From: Pictodentalium vernedei
Lineage: Eukaryota; Mollusca; Scaphopoda; Dentaliida; Dentaliidae
DNA length: 64,000 nucleotides
Reading direction: 5' to 3'
Assembly: GCA_031216915.1 (NCBI GenBank)
Contig: CM062289.1
Span: 246,513,187-246,577,186, forward strand
Shown: piece after piece, positions 1 through 11,506 of the stretch
Numbering within the stretch: the stretch's first letter is position 1
Layout of the letters: each line of letters opens with the position of its first letter
Program-made: the position numbers and the translations under genes
The notes under the pieces: generated by a model
Databases searched by the model: none
Seen by the model: the letters and a program-made list of their open reading frames with translations, nothing else
What the model was told of the DNA's origin: nothing

Positions 1-1015
1 TGTTGCATACCAAATATCAAAAGATTCTGCCTGCTGGATCTGGAGAAGATGATTTTTCAAGAAATTTGCCTGAAATGCACTAAGTTCGAATTCGAGCTTT
101 TATAGTGAGCCCAAATATGAATCCAGGGGGCCGATTTGAACAAACTTGAATCAGATCCACAACCACAATGTTGCATACCAAATATTTGAATCTCACCCCC
201 CTAAGGAAGCTGCATGCCAAATATCAAAACATTCCGAATGCTGAATCTGAAGAAGATTTTTAAAGAAAAATTCCTCATATTGACTAAGTTATAATTCAGG
301 CTCCCACAGGGAGCCCAAATATGGACCCAGGGACTTGGCTTTAACAAACTTGAATCTCACCCCCTAAGCATGCTGTATACCAAATATCAAAAGATTCTGC
401 CTGCTGGATCTTGAGAAGAAGATTTTTAAAGAAATTTGCCTGAAATGCACTAAGTTCAAATTGGGCTCCTATACTGAGCCCAAATATGAATCCAGGGGCC
501 CGATTTGAACAAACTTGAATCAGATCCACCCCACAATGTTGCATACCAAATATCAAAAGATTCTGCCTGCTGGATCTGGAGAAGAAGATTTTTTAAGAAA
601 TTTGCCTGAAATGCACTAAGTTCGAATTTGGGCTTCTATAGTGAGCCCAAATATGAATCCAATGGGCCGATTTGAACAAACTTCAATCAGACCCATACCA
701 AGATGCTGAATACCAAGTATCAAAAGATTCTGCCCACTGGTTCTGGAGAAGAAGATTTTTTAATAATTTTTCTATAATTCATATGGTGCTATCAGAGTTA
801 AGCCCCATACAGAGCCCCCAAGGAACGTGGCAATTTCATTTGAACAAACATGAATTGCCATATAGTAATGAACACCCACATGAAGTTTCGTGAAAATCGG
901 ACCTGTGGTTTCAGAGGAGAAGTCGTTTGAAAAATGTTCACGACAACGGACGATGACGGATGACGACGACGACGGACGGCAAGTGATAAGTTGAGCTCCC
1001 TTTGGTGAGCTAAAA
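1..1015 (+). repeat. Pearl-like satellite element, 3' part
   Basis: About five tandem units of ~165-190 bp run in from the window edge. Each contains 'accaaatatcaaaagattct', 'gagaagaagatttt' and 'ttgaacaaacttgaatc'. The array ends in a non-repeated tail at about 840-1015 with 'gtgaaaatcggacc', a GACGAC-rich stretch and a terminal GTGAGCTAAAAA. The same unit-then-tail order ends the elements at 45340 and 46253, so this is the 3' end of a mobile element and not a simple satellite. The architecture resembles bivalve pearl / Helentron-associated elements (inference). Short ORFs here are by-products of the repeat. Confidence 0.75.
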
Positions 1016-1358
1016 ACTCCCAAGTTCCTAAAGGGAACATTAAGAGCCCAAAGGCATCCCGAAAGAGCCTAAGTGTGGACAAAATTCAAATTTTATGAGC
1101 TACACTACTGGAATAATAATCCATGTATCATCCGGTAATGATGCAAAAAGACTAAACGACCTAAACTCCTTGGGTGAGGTCGTAACCGTGGGGAAAAAAC
1201 AGAATAATATTCTGCAATAAATGTTAAACTCCCAAGAAATTTAATAAAAAATTTCAATAAAAATTAGCCAAAAAGTTTAAGAGTTTAACAGGAAGGGTTC
1301 ATGGAAGGATAGGGAAGGAATACTTAACAAACAGTGAAATAATCATTAACAAAAATGA

Positions 1359-1366
1359 TGACGTCA
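1359..1366. promoter_or_regulatory. CRE palindrome TGACGTCA in C0 leader
   Basis: A perfect CREB/ATF site lies in the 5' leader. Aligned sites are intact in C1 (19666-19673) and C2 (30538-30545) and mutated in C3 and Cx. The A element has its own TGACGTCA in the left ITR at 15763-15770. Function is inferred from motif identity only. Confidence 0.35.
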
Positions 1367-1579
1367 GGCGTATACCCCAAAATTGGGAAACATGTTACAG
1401 CCCTGAACGTCAAAAACCATCATTGAACACTTCCATCATCCAACAACAGCCTTGGACCACAAATTCTTGCATTGATTTGTGTCTGGCATCCTCAAAAAAG
1501 GAGATTTTTAAGAACAGACGTTATTTCATTGTTGATGACTTTAGGGCCAAACAAAAAATGATGTTGACGTTAATTTCAG

Positions 1580-1610
1580 TCACTTCCTGGCGACAGCGCA
1601 TGCGCAGAGA
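1580..1610. promoter_or_regulatory. ETS plus NRF1-like motif pair in the C0 ITR
   Basis: ACTTCCTG (ETS core GGAAGT on the minus strand, 1582-1589) is followed by a perfect GCGCATGCGC palindrome (1596-1605), the NRF1 consensus. Related pairs occur in the ITRs of C2 and C3, and the NRF1-type palindrome recurs in the A ITR. There is no TATA box nearby. A promoter role is inferred. Confidence 0.4.
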
Positions 1611-1745
1611 GTAAAAGTATGAAAGACCAAATTTGGGGGATTTGGGGGGTGGGGGGAGGGGGGAGTAAAAATTTGTGTTTGGCCCTTGATAACTTTGAGT
1701 TAGCAGCAGCCAAGTCTGGGCCATTGGGTTATGGTACAAAAATAT

Positions 1746-2985
1746 GCGCTAAGTTAAACTTTGGGCTCCCACAGAGAGACCACATATGAAGCCAGCAACT
1801 AGATTTGAACAAACTTGAATCCCCCCCCAAACCCCCCCCCCCCCCCCCCCCCCACCCTGCCCCCCTAGAGATGTCACAAACCAAATATGAAAGGATTCTG
1901 ACTGGTGGATCTGGCGAAGAAGATTTTTTAAGAAAGTTTCCCATATTGCACTAAGTTAAACTTTGGGCTCCAATGAAGAGCCTGAATATTAACCCCAGGG
2001 ACCCAATTTGAACAAACATGAATCTGCCCCTTCCCTCCCCCACCCCCTGCCCCCAGAGGTGTTGTATACCAAATATGAAAGGATTCTGACTGGTGTATCT
2101 AAATAAGATTTTTAAAGAAATTTCCTCATATTGCACTAAGTTAAAATTCGGGCTCTCAAAGGAAATATTAACACAGGGACTCGATTTGAAAAAAACTTGA
2201 ATCTGCACCCCATCCCTAGAAATGCTGTAAACCAAATGTCAAACGAATCTGACTAGTGGTTCTGAAGAAGATTTGAACAAACCTGAATCTGACACCCCTA
2301 GAGATGTTCCAGTTGCATACCAAATATGAAAGGATTCTGACTGCTGGATCTGAAAGAAAGATCTTTAAAGAAATTTCCTCATATTGCATGAAGTTAAACT
2401 TGAGGCTCCAATACAGCACCCAAATATTAACCCAGCGGCCCAACTTAAACAAGCTTGAATCTTGAGAAGTTGCATACCAAATATGAAAGGATTCTGGCTG
2501 GTGGATTTTGAAAGACATTTTCTCATATTGCACTAAGTGAAACTTTGGGCTCCTATAAACTGTGCAAATTTTAACCCAGGGACGCAATTCGAACAAACTT
2601 GAATCTGACCCCCAGAGATGCTGTATATCAAACACCATAAGAATCTGACTGGTGGGTCAGAAGAAGAAGATTTTTATAGATTATTCCCCATATTGCACTA
2701 AATTAAAATTTGGGCTCACATGTGTAGCCCAAATATTAAGAAACCCGATTTGAACAAAACTTGAATCTGACCCCCTTAAAGTTTATTCCCCATATTGCCC
2801 TAAGATAATATTCAGCTCTTGTATTGAGCCCAAAAATTAATCAAGGGGCTTAATTTGAACATACATGTATCTGACCCTGTATGGATGCTGATGCTGTATA
2901 CCAAATATTAAAAGATTCTGATTAGTGGTTCTGAAGAGAAATTTTTCATTTTTGCAAACATGCTCAGTATTTTTTTGATACAGAA
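1746..2985 (+). repeat. Diverged satellite-unit array
   Basis: Six to seven degraded copies of the 'ttgaacaaacttgaatc / accaaatatgaaaggattct' unit, much more diverged than the array at 40.5-44.6 kb. A poly-C expansion lies at about 1827-1853 where other units carry a short C run. The array continues the one interrupted by C0 and has no GTGAGCTAAAA tail. The many minus-strand ORFs are repeat artefacts. Confidence 0.7.
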
Positions 2986-3334
2986 CACCCTGACACAACT
3001 GATGGCAATTTTTTTTTATTATTCTGATATCACAAAGTTAATATTACTGCAAAGGTTTTCAATAATCCAAGTCTAAAATATCAATGAGCTGGACAGATAC
3101 ACAGAAACAAAACTCACTTTAACACAAAGTTTTCCAACCTAAAATTGACTAAGTCTGAGACAAACATGAACATTTTTATAGACAAATTAAAAAATTCAGT
3201 TAAATCTTTCCATACAGTAGGCTTAATACCTAAATATGTTATTGAAATAACAAGAGCTCACATATCGCTGAAGCAATACAATGTCCCCCTACTGGACTAA
3301 GAAGCATTAATAATTATACAAATGTTATAACCTA
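2986..3334. other. A+T-rich spacer, no gene seen
   Basis: I find no supported ORF, exon or recognisable repeat in this stretch. Confidence 0.5.
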
Positions 3335-4095
3335 GATGTGATCAGCATGAATTCCATTGAAGCATTTCCAAAAAAAAGTCCGGAAAACTGAACTTTTGGT
3401 GCTTTTCCATATTTCCAAGGGCCATAACTCACACAAGAATAATGCAATCACTATGAAACTCAAACTTGATCTGTAAGTCATCATTCTATAGTAGGTAACC
3501 AAGACTGAAATCATTCGGTTGAAGCATTTCCAAAAAAAGTCTGGAACATTAAAGTGTGACTGACAGACTGACTGACAGACTGATGGATGGACAGAGTGCA
3601 AATAAAACTTGATCTGTAAGTCATCGTTCTATAATAGGTACCAAAAATGAAATCATTCTGTTGAAGCATTTCCAAAAAAGTCCGGAAAACTAATATTTTG
3701 GCACTTTTCCATATTTCCAAGGGCCATAACTCACACAAGAATAATGCAATCAACAAGAAACTCACACTTGATCTGTAAGTCATCGTTCTATAGTAGGTTA
3801 CCAAAGATGAAATCATTCCGTTCAAGCGTTACCAAAAAACGTCTGGAAAACTAAAGTGTGACTGACATTTTCCATATTTGCAAGGACCATAACTCACATA
3901 AGAATAATGCAATCAGTATGAAACTCAAACTTGATCTGTAAGTCATCGTTCTATAGTAGGTTACCAAAAATGAAATCATTCGGTTGAAGCATTTCCAAAA
4001 AAGGTCTGGAAAACTAAAGTGTGACTGACAGATTGACGGATGGACAGAGTGCAAACCTATAGTCCCCTCCAGCGATGCCAGTAAGGGACTAACAA
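3335..4095 (-). repeat. Tandem repeat of the 'agggccataactcacac' type
   Basis: Three units of ~200-250 bp each contain 'gaagcatttccaaaaa', 'aagggccataactcacac' and 'cttgatctgtaagtcat'. Two end in a GACTGACAGACTGA-type stretch followed by 'ggacagagtgcaaa'. The last ends with 'atagtcccctccagcgatgc' and 'gggactaacaag'. This 3' structure (GAC-rich microsatellite, then a fixed tail) is typical of short non-autonomous elements in bivalves (general knowledge; family not verified). Confidence 0.6.
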
Positions 4096-5130
4096 GAATA
4101 CACAGTAGTAGGTAGTTAAGGACTCACCATCTGCATAAAAGCTGACTCAAATGCACATTCTTAAAACCGAAATTGACTAAGTTTGGGATGACAATTTTTG
4201 GTGATTTGGATAAAAGGTCATAGTATTAGGGTTGGATACCGTTGTGATAGCCCCCTACAACCTACATTTGCAATATGAAAGCCCTGGACCCACTGAACTC
4301 GGGAGAAAATGGCCTAAACACAAATTCGTACAAAATTGGACATGTACATCTGATGCAGACACTGCCGCAGTCACCACATAAGCTTACCACTTCTTACAAG
4401 TAGATGAGCTAAAAATTGAATTTTAACACAACTTCTTACAACAGAAAATTAAAGTTTTCATGTATATAAAAAAAATAAAGAAGTGAAGATTTTTTTTAAA
4501 CATTCCAGAAAAAAGAACTGTGGTCATGGTTCTAAATAACCTACATCTGCAATTTGAAAGCCTTGGGACCACTGGGTTCAAAGAAATTTACTTAAACACA
4601 AACTCTAACAAAATTGGATGCCGATGCTTATGCCATCAGGGTCATGACATTACCTCCCCTTTACTCCATAGTGGGTGAGCTAAAAATAAACTGGGTATTA
4701 CTTATTTCCAGTAAAATGTCCAACACAAATTCGTACAAAATTGGACATGTACATCTGATGCAGACACTGCCGCAGTCACCACATAAGCTTACCACTTCTT
4801 AGAAGTAGATGAGCTAAAAATTGAATTTTAACACAACTTCTTACAACAGAAAATTAAAGTTTTCATGTATATAAAAAAAAATAAAGAAGTGAAGATTTTT
4901 TTTAAACATTCCAGAAAAAAAGTACTGTGGTCATGGTCCTAAATAACCTACATCTGCAATTTGAAAGCCTTGGGACCACTGGGTTCAAAGAAATTTACTT
5001 AAACACAAACTCTAACAAAATTGGATGTCGATGCTTATGCCATCAGGGTCATGACATTACCTCCCCTTTACTCCATAGTGGGTGAGCTAAAAATAAACTG
5101 GGTATTACTTATTTCCAGTAAAATGTCCAG
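4096..5130. repeat. Recent ~405 bp tandem duplication
   Basis: Positions 4321-4725 are repeated almost perfectly at 4726-5130. The only differences I see are a few substitutions and one-base changes in A runs. The copies share 'gatgcagacactgccgcagt' and 'gccatcagggtcatgacatt'. The segment 4096-4320 carries a related diverged unit. No coding potential is apparent. Confidence 0.75.
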
Positions 5131-5159
5131 TAAAATGATAATATTTCTGGTAAGGGTAT

Positions 5160-5228
5160 AATGTTTTAATGTACTTATTTATTTACTTATTTATTTTTTT
5201 ATTCATTTATTTATTTATTTATTTATTA
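5160..5228. repeat. (ATTT)n microsatellite
   Basis: Imperfect run of 'atttattt' units, directly upstream of a dispersed-repeat copy. Confidence 0.8.
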
Positions 5229-5470
5229 GGGTTCAATGACACATTAACAGCCAAGGTCATATCGTGTCGGTGACAGTTTTGCGGGTGGAGGAAGCCAGAG
5301 TACCTGGAGAGAATCACCTAGCAACAGCATGCGCACCATCAATGTGCAGTACGCCTTAGTACATGGCGTCATCGTGCCCCCATGTGGACAATCAGGAAAA
5401 AGTGCCTTTCCAAGGACACAACGCGAGAGTCCAAATCGAACGCTTAGACGGTCACCCATCCAAGGACTAC
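5229..5470 (+). repeat. Dispersed repeat R2, copy 1
   Basis: Contains 'gaggaagccagagtacctgg', 'gcagtacgccttagtac' and 'ccaaggacacaacgc' in this order. The same order recurs at 46850-47135 and 59098-59345, so this is a dispersed family. It resembles a short repeat common in mollusc genomes, but I cannot assign it to a named family. The overlapping 91-aa ORF spans repeat sequence and is not supported as a gene. Confidence 0.55.
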
Positions 5471-5639
5471 CTGGGCGCGACGTTGCTTAACTTCGGTGAT
5501 CTGACGAGAACCGGTTACCACAATGCAATAAAAAATAGGCTGATGAAATCGTCAGATGTGTACCCATACGTGCAACTAGTAGAAAGCTGTATGATGGAGG
5601 GCCACCACGGATGCCGACATTATATACACCATACATGAT

Positions 5640-7206
5640 ATGGGTACATATAGAAATGGATTGGAGGAGTGTCTAATTTGATGGATAAAGGGTTAATATC
5701 TCCAGATCAAATTATCAGATTTACGTAAAAAAACTATACAGCACAGCACATCAGTAACCTGAATAAATATATAAAGTAACATGACAATCGGATTGACATT
5801 TTTTGATCAAATTATCAGATTTACACAAAAAACTATACAGCTCAGCACATCAGTAACCTGAACACAAATATAAAGTAACTTGACAATCCAAGCAATATTT
5901 TTCGAGTTATCGAATGCCAAAGGGATTGGAGGAATTTTCAATTTGAAGGATAAAGGGTTAATATCTCAGGATCAAAATAACAGATTTACACCAAAAACTA
6001 TACAGCTCGGTACATCAGTAACCTGAACACAAATATAAAGTAACTTGACAATCCAAGCAATATTTTTCTAGTTATCGAATGCCAAAGGGATTGGAGAAAT
6101 TTTCAATTTGAAGGATAAAGGGTTAATATCTCAGGATCAAAATAACAGATTTACACCAAAAACTATACAGCTCAGCACATCAGTAACCTGAACACAAATA
6201 TAAAGTAACTTGACAATCCAAGCAATATTTTTCAAGTTATCGAATGCCAAAGGGATTGGAAGAATTTTCAATTTGAAGGATAAAGGGTTAATATCTCAGG
6301 ATCAAAATAACAGATTTACACCAAAAACTATACAGCTTGGTACATCAGTAACCTGAACACAAATATAAAGTAACTTGACAATCCAAGCAATATTTTTCTA
6401 GTTATCGAATGACAAAGGGATTGGAGAAATTTTCAATTTGAAGGATAAAGGGTTAATATCTCAGGATCAAAATAACAGATTTACACCAAAAACTATACAG
6501 CTCAGCACATCAGTAACCTGAACACAAATATAAAGTAACTTGACAATCCAAGCAATATTTTTCAAGTTATCGAATGCCAAAGGGATTGGAAGAATTTTCA
6601 ATTTGAAGGATAAAGGGTTAATATCTCAGGATTAAATTATCAGATTTACACCAAAAACTATACAGCTCGGCACATCAGTAACCTGAACACAAATATGAAG
6701 TAACTTGACAATCCAAGCAATATTTTTCAAGTTATCGAATGCCAAAGGGATTGGAGGAATTTTCAATTTGAAAGATAAAGGGTTAATATCTCGGTAACAA
6801 ATCATCAGATTTACACCAAAAACTATACTGCTCGGCAAATCAGTAACCTGAACACAAATATAAAGTAACTAGACAATTCAAGCAATATTTTTCAAGTTAT
6901 CGAATGCCAAAGGAATTAGAGGAATTTTCAATTTGAAGGATAAAAGGTTAGTATCTCAGGATCAAATTATCAGATTTACACCAAAAACTATACAGCTTGG
7001 CACATCAGTAACCTGAACACAAATATAAAGTAACTTGACAATCCAAGCAATATTTTTCAAGTTATCGAATGACAAAGAAATGGATATGGACGCTGGACGA
7101 ACAGACGGACGGACGGATGGACAGACAGACAGACAAAGGATGGATGAACGACGGATGGCCACCCCAGATGCCAGCATTATGTGTACCATACATAGTATGG
7201 GTACAC
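5640..7206 (+). repeat. Tandem array of ~165 bp units with GACG tail
   Basis: At least eight copies of a unit containing 'ggataaagggttaatatc', 'actatacagctcggcacatc' and 'tgacaatccaagcaatattt' recur at 5682, 5948, 6113, 6278, 6443, 6608, 6773 and 6938. Spacing is very regular at 165 bp after the first, diverged unit. The array ends in a (GACG/GACA)n microsatellite (7090-7140), then 'ccagatgccagcattatgtg' and 'taccatacatagtatgggta'. Similar sequence ('gatgccgacattatatacac') lies just before the array. Core-repeat-plus-microsatellite architecture suggests a pearl-like mobile element (inference). Confidence 0.75.
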
Positions 7207-7829
7207 ATAAAAATATATAAAATGAACATCAAGTAAGCGTTTTTTATTTTTATTTTTTACTATTTTTCATGCAAAAAATGATCATTTGGTATTGACAGGC
7301 CATTTGTCAGAAAAGCAATGACTTAGTTGAGGTGCATGGTAGGGCAATTTTCACCACACTTTCTTAACACAGGTGTTAATTCATTTGTAAGACACAGATC
7401 AATTCAGTATAAAGGACTTTAATAGAAGAAACTGTCTGTATCTGTTTGTAGCAGAATTCTTCAAGGCATTTAAACTATGGGTAGAGATTACTTGAATCAC
7501 TTTTCTAAATTCTTTCAGTGCTATAGAACTAACAGATTTGTGCATCTATTTTATTCCAGTTGACCTCTGTTTTTGGGAATAATGAATTTTTCTCCAGTTC
7601 TGTTTTACAGTATGGGACTTTGAATGTTTATTAATTTGATTTAGTGGACCATGTCACAATATTTCTTCTTTCGCAATCTTAGTACGATCTTGATGTAATT
7701 CACCTTTTATTTTGAACTGACCTAGTGGTAATGCTGGTACTGACCCCTTCAACTATTTTGTCATACAAGATCAATCTGTTAGTACTTCTTTGGTCTTCTA
7801 ATAGAATTAAGCTGAATTAAGGCTGATAT
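7207..7829. other. A+T-rich stretch, no gene seen
   Basis: No supported ORF, splice-bounded exon or strong repeat was found. Possibly unique intergenic or intronic sequence. Confidence 0.45.
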
Positions 7830-8003
7830 TTAGATGACTCAATACTCCAATGTTCCGGTATTCTGAAGGCCCTATAAATTGTACTACTAAGGTCCAATAT
7901 TCCGAAGGTCTGATATTCTAAGGGTCCAATACTATGAAAGTCCGTTAAAACAAAGGACTGATATTCTGAAAGTACAATAATATGAGGGACCAATATTCTG
8001 AAA
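7830..8003. repeat. Degenerate short repeat around 'ccaatattccgaaggtc'
   Basis: Loose repeats of 'ggtccaatattctgaa' and 'tgatattctaagggtc', spaced roughly 20-30 bp, run up to the end of Cx. Confidence 0.5.
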
Positions 8004-9497
8004 ATGATAAATTCAAAGTAATTTGTATATGTTTTATACTTGCCAATGGCCCAGACTTAGCTGGTGCAAACTCAATATTATCAAGGGCCAAACACAAATT
8101 TCGAGTGTGAGAGACTAACCCCCACAAACACGCGCCATATGTAAATAATAAACAAGCTATAACTAGGATCAGTAATAATCTACAGTCAAAACAGCTTCAC
8201 TCATAGTTACACACTTATCAAGCTGGAAGAGATGAAAAAGAATCCCCCACCCCTTTTATTTGAAAGAATATTCTTCAAAACAAAGAGGGAAGGAAGTGCT
8301 CTGGAATCAGTGAAAAGCAGTACCAAATAGTCAATGCCACTTCAGATGCTAAGGCTATCGAGGGGATCCCGGTAATTAAAAGCGCACACTTCTGAAGTAT
8401 ACTGGAGTCGGAATACGTAGATGGGTCGAAAACTGGTGATATAACATGTGCAAACATACACTTGCCCAATTGAATCCCAATGGAAAGTATCTGTGAGAGC
8501 AAACATGCTTCTAAGGCAACCAACAGGTGACCCCGTTCAGGTGTACAATTAATTCCAATAATAAAACTCCAATTGAACCATGCAAATATACAAGAATGTG
8601 TACCGTTTTCTCGTAGAAACCTGGACTTAGAACATGGAATGAGATATGATTAACAGACTCGTCACAGACCGTCCCCGAAATAATTCATTGTTTCCTAGGT
8701 CCGTAACAACCAATGACTGTTCGGAGAAAGAAAGAATATACTACTTTGAATAATGATGCCAAAAATTAAGAACGTATGCATAGACAGCCTATTGGAAGTT
8801 CCATTACTGATCCAATTAGCCCAAATTTCTCATGAGCTCTATAAGCAGAGCAAGAATTTATTAATCTGTTCATAAAAACCTAGATGAACTCCTTACGTTC
8901 GATCTGATATCGGGAAATATATTCCTGAGAAGGAGTTAGTATTGGCATTTGAAGAAACGCTCATTAATCATACTAAGTAAATAAGGCATCATCAATAGGG
9001 CTTATCGCCTCATATGCAATGTAACTAACACCAAATCACACCAGTAGGAAGAGAATAACCTCCTCTAACATAACGGTATCCTGTCCGATAGGACAATGAA
9101 CTCAGCCTTGTTGAAGCAGCTGAAGGTCTTCCTATTTTCATATTTGTGAAGACATTAAAAAGGCTGACAACTGCGGCCTTAGAAGCTCACTAAGGAGACT
9201 TACAATGCCAGCCGTAGCTTATAAGTCTTCATCTGCATGAAGACAGATATATCAGTGTAAGCTGTGACCTTTAAAGCTCACTGAACGGAGACTTACCACT
9301 ATCATCGCCCAAGGTAGGGAATAAAGAACCGCTATATTAACAGCCCTAAATTCCCAAAGAGACAGTAGTCTCAAGAGCTAATTATTTCAGTTATGTCATT
9401 GCATAATTACTGAAAGACATCGCTCATGATTCTAGCTAGGCTACTATGGTGTAAACAATAAGACTTAAGTCTGTGACACATAGGAAAACAAACCGAA
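8004..9497 (-). mobile_element. Family C derivative Cx, 3' side
   Basis: Begins with a family C right ITR (8004-~8105: 'aaagtaatttgtatat', 'caatggcccagac', 'gggccaaacacaaattt'). A deletion then joins it to sequence homologous to the non-coding 3' region of C3 (8115-~8700 against 50722-51300, e.g. 'atcaccagttttcgacc' against 'atcaccggttttcgacc'). Degenerate units with 'gtcttcatctgcatgaagac' and 'gagacttaca' follow at 9120-9310. Element A interrupts it at 9498; the rest resumes at 15946. No recombinase or RT sequence is present. Confidence 0.65.
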
Positions 9498-9775
9498 AAA
9501 TTAAAATTTTTTAGTAAATTTTGTTTCTTAACATACCTACCACAATTGTTTACAATTGGCTGTAACATAAGTGCAAGCCCTACTTCGGAACTAACTCAAG
9601 CTTTTAGAAACTTTTCCAAACGAGTTGGAAAAGTACTGGAGTGCAAAAGCACGAAAAAGATCAAAAAAAGGGTTGAGCGAGACCAGCGCTCGAAATTACA
9701 GGTACTCTCTCTGCACACCTCTTGTGTTTACCGAGCGTATGCGCAACAACCGTGATGTTAATTCCGTATTTCCGC
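9498..9775 (-). repeat. Element A right (3') ITR
   Basis: The segment 9546-9770 is inverted at 15770-15918 with gaps. Both contain 'agtgcaagccctacttcgga' (or complement), a 'caaaagcacgaaaaagatc' core and the 'ggttgttgcgcat' motif. The outer 56 bp are copied in inverse orientation in the ICR. An extra ~30 bp around 9680-9710 is absent from the left ITR. Confidence 0.88.
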
Positions 9776-9844
9776 CAACGAGAAGTTTGTGATTAGCGGA
9801 GAGGCATCGATATCAAAGATATCCCCAAGGAGGGTGGGCCTCCA

Positions 9845-9936
9845 GTAAACAATTGTGGTAGGTATGTTAAGAAACAAAATTTACTAAAAAATTTTAATTT
9901 CTTTTCAACCTACTCACAATTGTTTACAATTGGCTG
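9845..9936 (-). repeat. Element A internal complementary region
   Basis: Positions 9845-9900 are the perfect inverse of 9498-9553. Positions 9898-9936 are the inverse of 15907-15945. The two halves meet at the shared trinucleotide (TTT/AAA). In DIRS elements this region templates joining of the two ends into a circle before integration (established for DIRS1). Confidence 0.9.
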
Positions 9937-10099
9937 AATAAACAATAGGAGGAGGTGAATCACATAACCAATACCAACAAGAGTAGCAGAAAGAAAAGCA
10001 AAGAGGGTAGAGAACAATAGCGAAACCTGTAATGAAGATAGATAGAAGGCACCTGAAAAGAACAAGACTGAGCAAAGCACAACCTCGATAAAAACAATT

Positions 10100-11506
10100 T
10101 TAACGAGGGTGCACAACAGCCTGAGCAGCAACGAGAGGGCCTAAAGAATAAAGGTCCTCAGATTGCTGATGAAGGTGGCGGAGATAAAAGGAGGAGAAGG
10201 TAGAAGGATTCCTCCAGTAAGGCGCATTCATAACATCCCGGAGCGAAACAGAATTGGAGAATGCCCAGGATGTAGAAATGGCACGAACCTCATGAGCATT
10301 AAACCGGTTCAAAACAAGATCCGACGCAGACAAGTGGGAATAAGCCTGCTTGATTGCAAGACAGATCCACCTGGAAATAGAATGGGAAGAGATAGACTGC
10401 CTCTTAGGAATGAGAGACAGAAAGAATCTCTTCTGCCCCCTCCTAATGAACTGAGTGCGAGTAATGTAAGTCTTGATCGCACGAACAGGACAAAGAAGAG
10501 GCCTCCGGCCATCGACAGCAGGGAGAGCCCGAATGCAGATGGGAGGAGGTACTGAATCAGGAAGTTGATTCTTAGCCAGAAAAGACCAATCAGTAGTGAA
10601 GGTGACACTGTTAGCCTCATTTCGGAAGAAGGCAGAATCAACAGATAGTGCATGAAGCTCACTGACTCGTCGAGCAGAAGCAAACGCTAGAAGAAAAGCC
10701 ATCTTATAGGTGAGAAAATGCATATCGGTCTCAGATAAAGGCTTGAATGGCGCCCCCTCCAAACAGTGCAACACCCATGCCAAGTTCCACTTGGGTGTAA
10801 GACGCAAAACTCGAGGCCTCTTCAAAGAAAAGTGCCGAATGAGTTTGGAGAGAAAAAGATTGCACCGCTTTCCCACATAAGAGAAAGTATCAGACAGCAT
10901 AGACCGATAGCCCTTAATCGTAATAGGCTGAAGGCCCTTGGAGTCAAAAAGAAAAACCAGAAAATCTGCAATTTGAGCGATTGACGGATCACGGTAATTC
11001 ACATCGTGATCTGCACACCAGCGGCAGAAAACCTTCCACTTGGCAGCATAAGTCATGCCAGTGGAATGTCGCCGCGATGCAGAAATGCACTCCACTGATC
11101 GTCGCGAAAAACCTCTACGTCGGAGACTGGACCTGATAAAAGACAGGCGTGAAGGGACAGTCTCGCCAGGCTGTTGTGATACTTCCTGGGATGACCCTGG
11201 GAAAGAAGATCGCGACGTAGAGGTAGACGAATCGATCGTTCGGCCAACAGAGGCCGCAGCAGATTGATCCACACCCTCTGTGGAGACAGGGGTGCGATCA
11301 GAATGATCCTGCAACTGCAAGCACGAATCTTCGCTAATACAAAAGGAAGAATCGGTGCAGGAGGAAAGGCATAGTCGATCCAACCTGTCCAGTCCAGAGA
11401 CAGAGCATCTACTGCAAATGCCAGAGGATCTGGATAAGGGGAAACAAAGGTCTCTACCTGATGATTCCAGCGAGTAGCGAAAAGGTCGACCTGAGGACGG
11501 CCCCAC
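10100..11506 (-). CDS. DIRS tyrosine recombinase (element A)
   Basis: Open frame of 468 aa. Residues ~150-445 form a tyrosine recombinase catalytic core: first Arg in 'ASARRVSELHALS' (R279/R280), the HxxR box in 'HEVRAISTSWAF' (H405, R408), and the nucleophile region 'TFSSFYLRHL' (Y441; Y430 is an alternative). This enzyme integrates the circular cDNA without making target duplications. The first ~145 residues overlap the RNase H/C-terminal frame of the preceding ORF (11053-11506) and may not all be translated; overlap of these two ORFs is usual in DIRS elements, so the real start is uncertain. Unlike gag and RT of the same element, the frame has no stop or shift and keeps all catalytic residues, so it could still be functional. 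Confidence 0.88.
   Translation of the reverse strand: MGPSSGRPFRYSLESSGRDLCFPLSRSSGICSRCSVSGLDRLDRLCLSSCTDSSFCISEDSCLQLQDHSDRTPVSTEGVDQSAAASVGRTIDSSTSTSRSSFPGSSQEVSQQPGETVPSRLSFIRSSLRRRGFSRRSVECISASRRHSTGMTYAAKWKVFCRWCADHDVNYRDPSIAQIADFLVFLFDSKGLQPITIKGYRSMLSDTFSYVGKRCNLFLSKLIRHFSLKRPRVLRLTPKWNLAWVLHCLEGAPFKPLSETDMHFLTYKMAFLLAFASARRVSELHALSVDSAFFRNEANSVTFTTDWSFLAKNQLPDSVPPPICIRALPAVDGRRPLLCPVRAIKTYITRTQFIRRGQKRFFLSLIPKRQSISSHSISRWICLAIKQAYSHLSASDLVLNRFNAHEVRAISTSWAFSNSVSLRDVMNAPYWRNPSTFSSFYLRHLHQQSEDLYSLGPLVAAQAVVHPR

Larger units (their letters stand above)
1016..1745 (-). mobile_element. Family C DIRS copy C0: 5' leader and left ITR
   Basis: This is homologous to the 5' ends of C1 (~19140-20069), C2 (~30000-30966) and C3 (~55890-56830). 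It shares the 'ttcctaaagggaaca' start, the 'gttaaactcccaag' leader, the CRE-bearing segment and the terminal 'gtctgggccattggg'. Only the 5' portion is in the window; the satellite element at 1-1015 abuts it at 1015/1016. The outer end abuts 'gcgctaagttaaac', which is the interior of a satellite unit, so C0 was inserted into a satellite array. Confidence 0.8.

Noticed and set aside
5363-5638. 91-aa ORF on the plus strand
   Set aside because: Runs from the R2 repeat into unrelated repeat sequence. R2 copies 2 and 3 do not keep the frame.
8275-8523. Conserved small ORF shared with 50986-51201
   Set aside because: Similarity is at the DNA level over a non-coding block. The best matching frame switches between copies and contains stops.
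11053-11500. Dam-like methyltransferase domain after RNase H in element A
   Set aside because: The position fits many DIRS elements, and 'YAFPPAPILP' superficially recalls DPPY, but the methyl-donor and catalytic motifs are not clear enough to claim.
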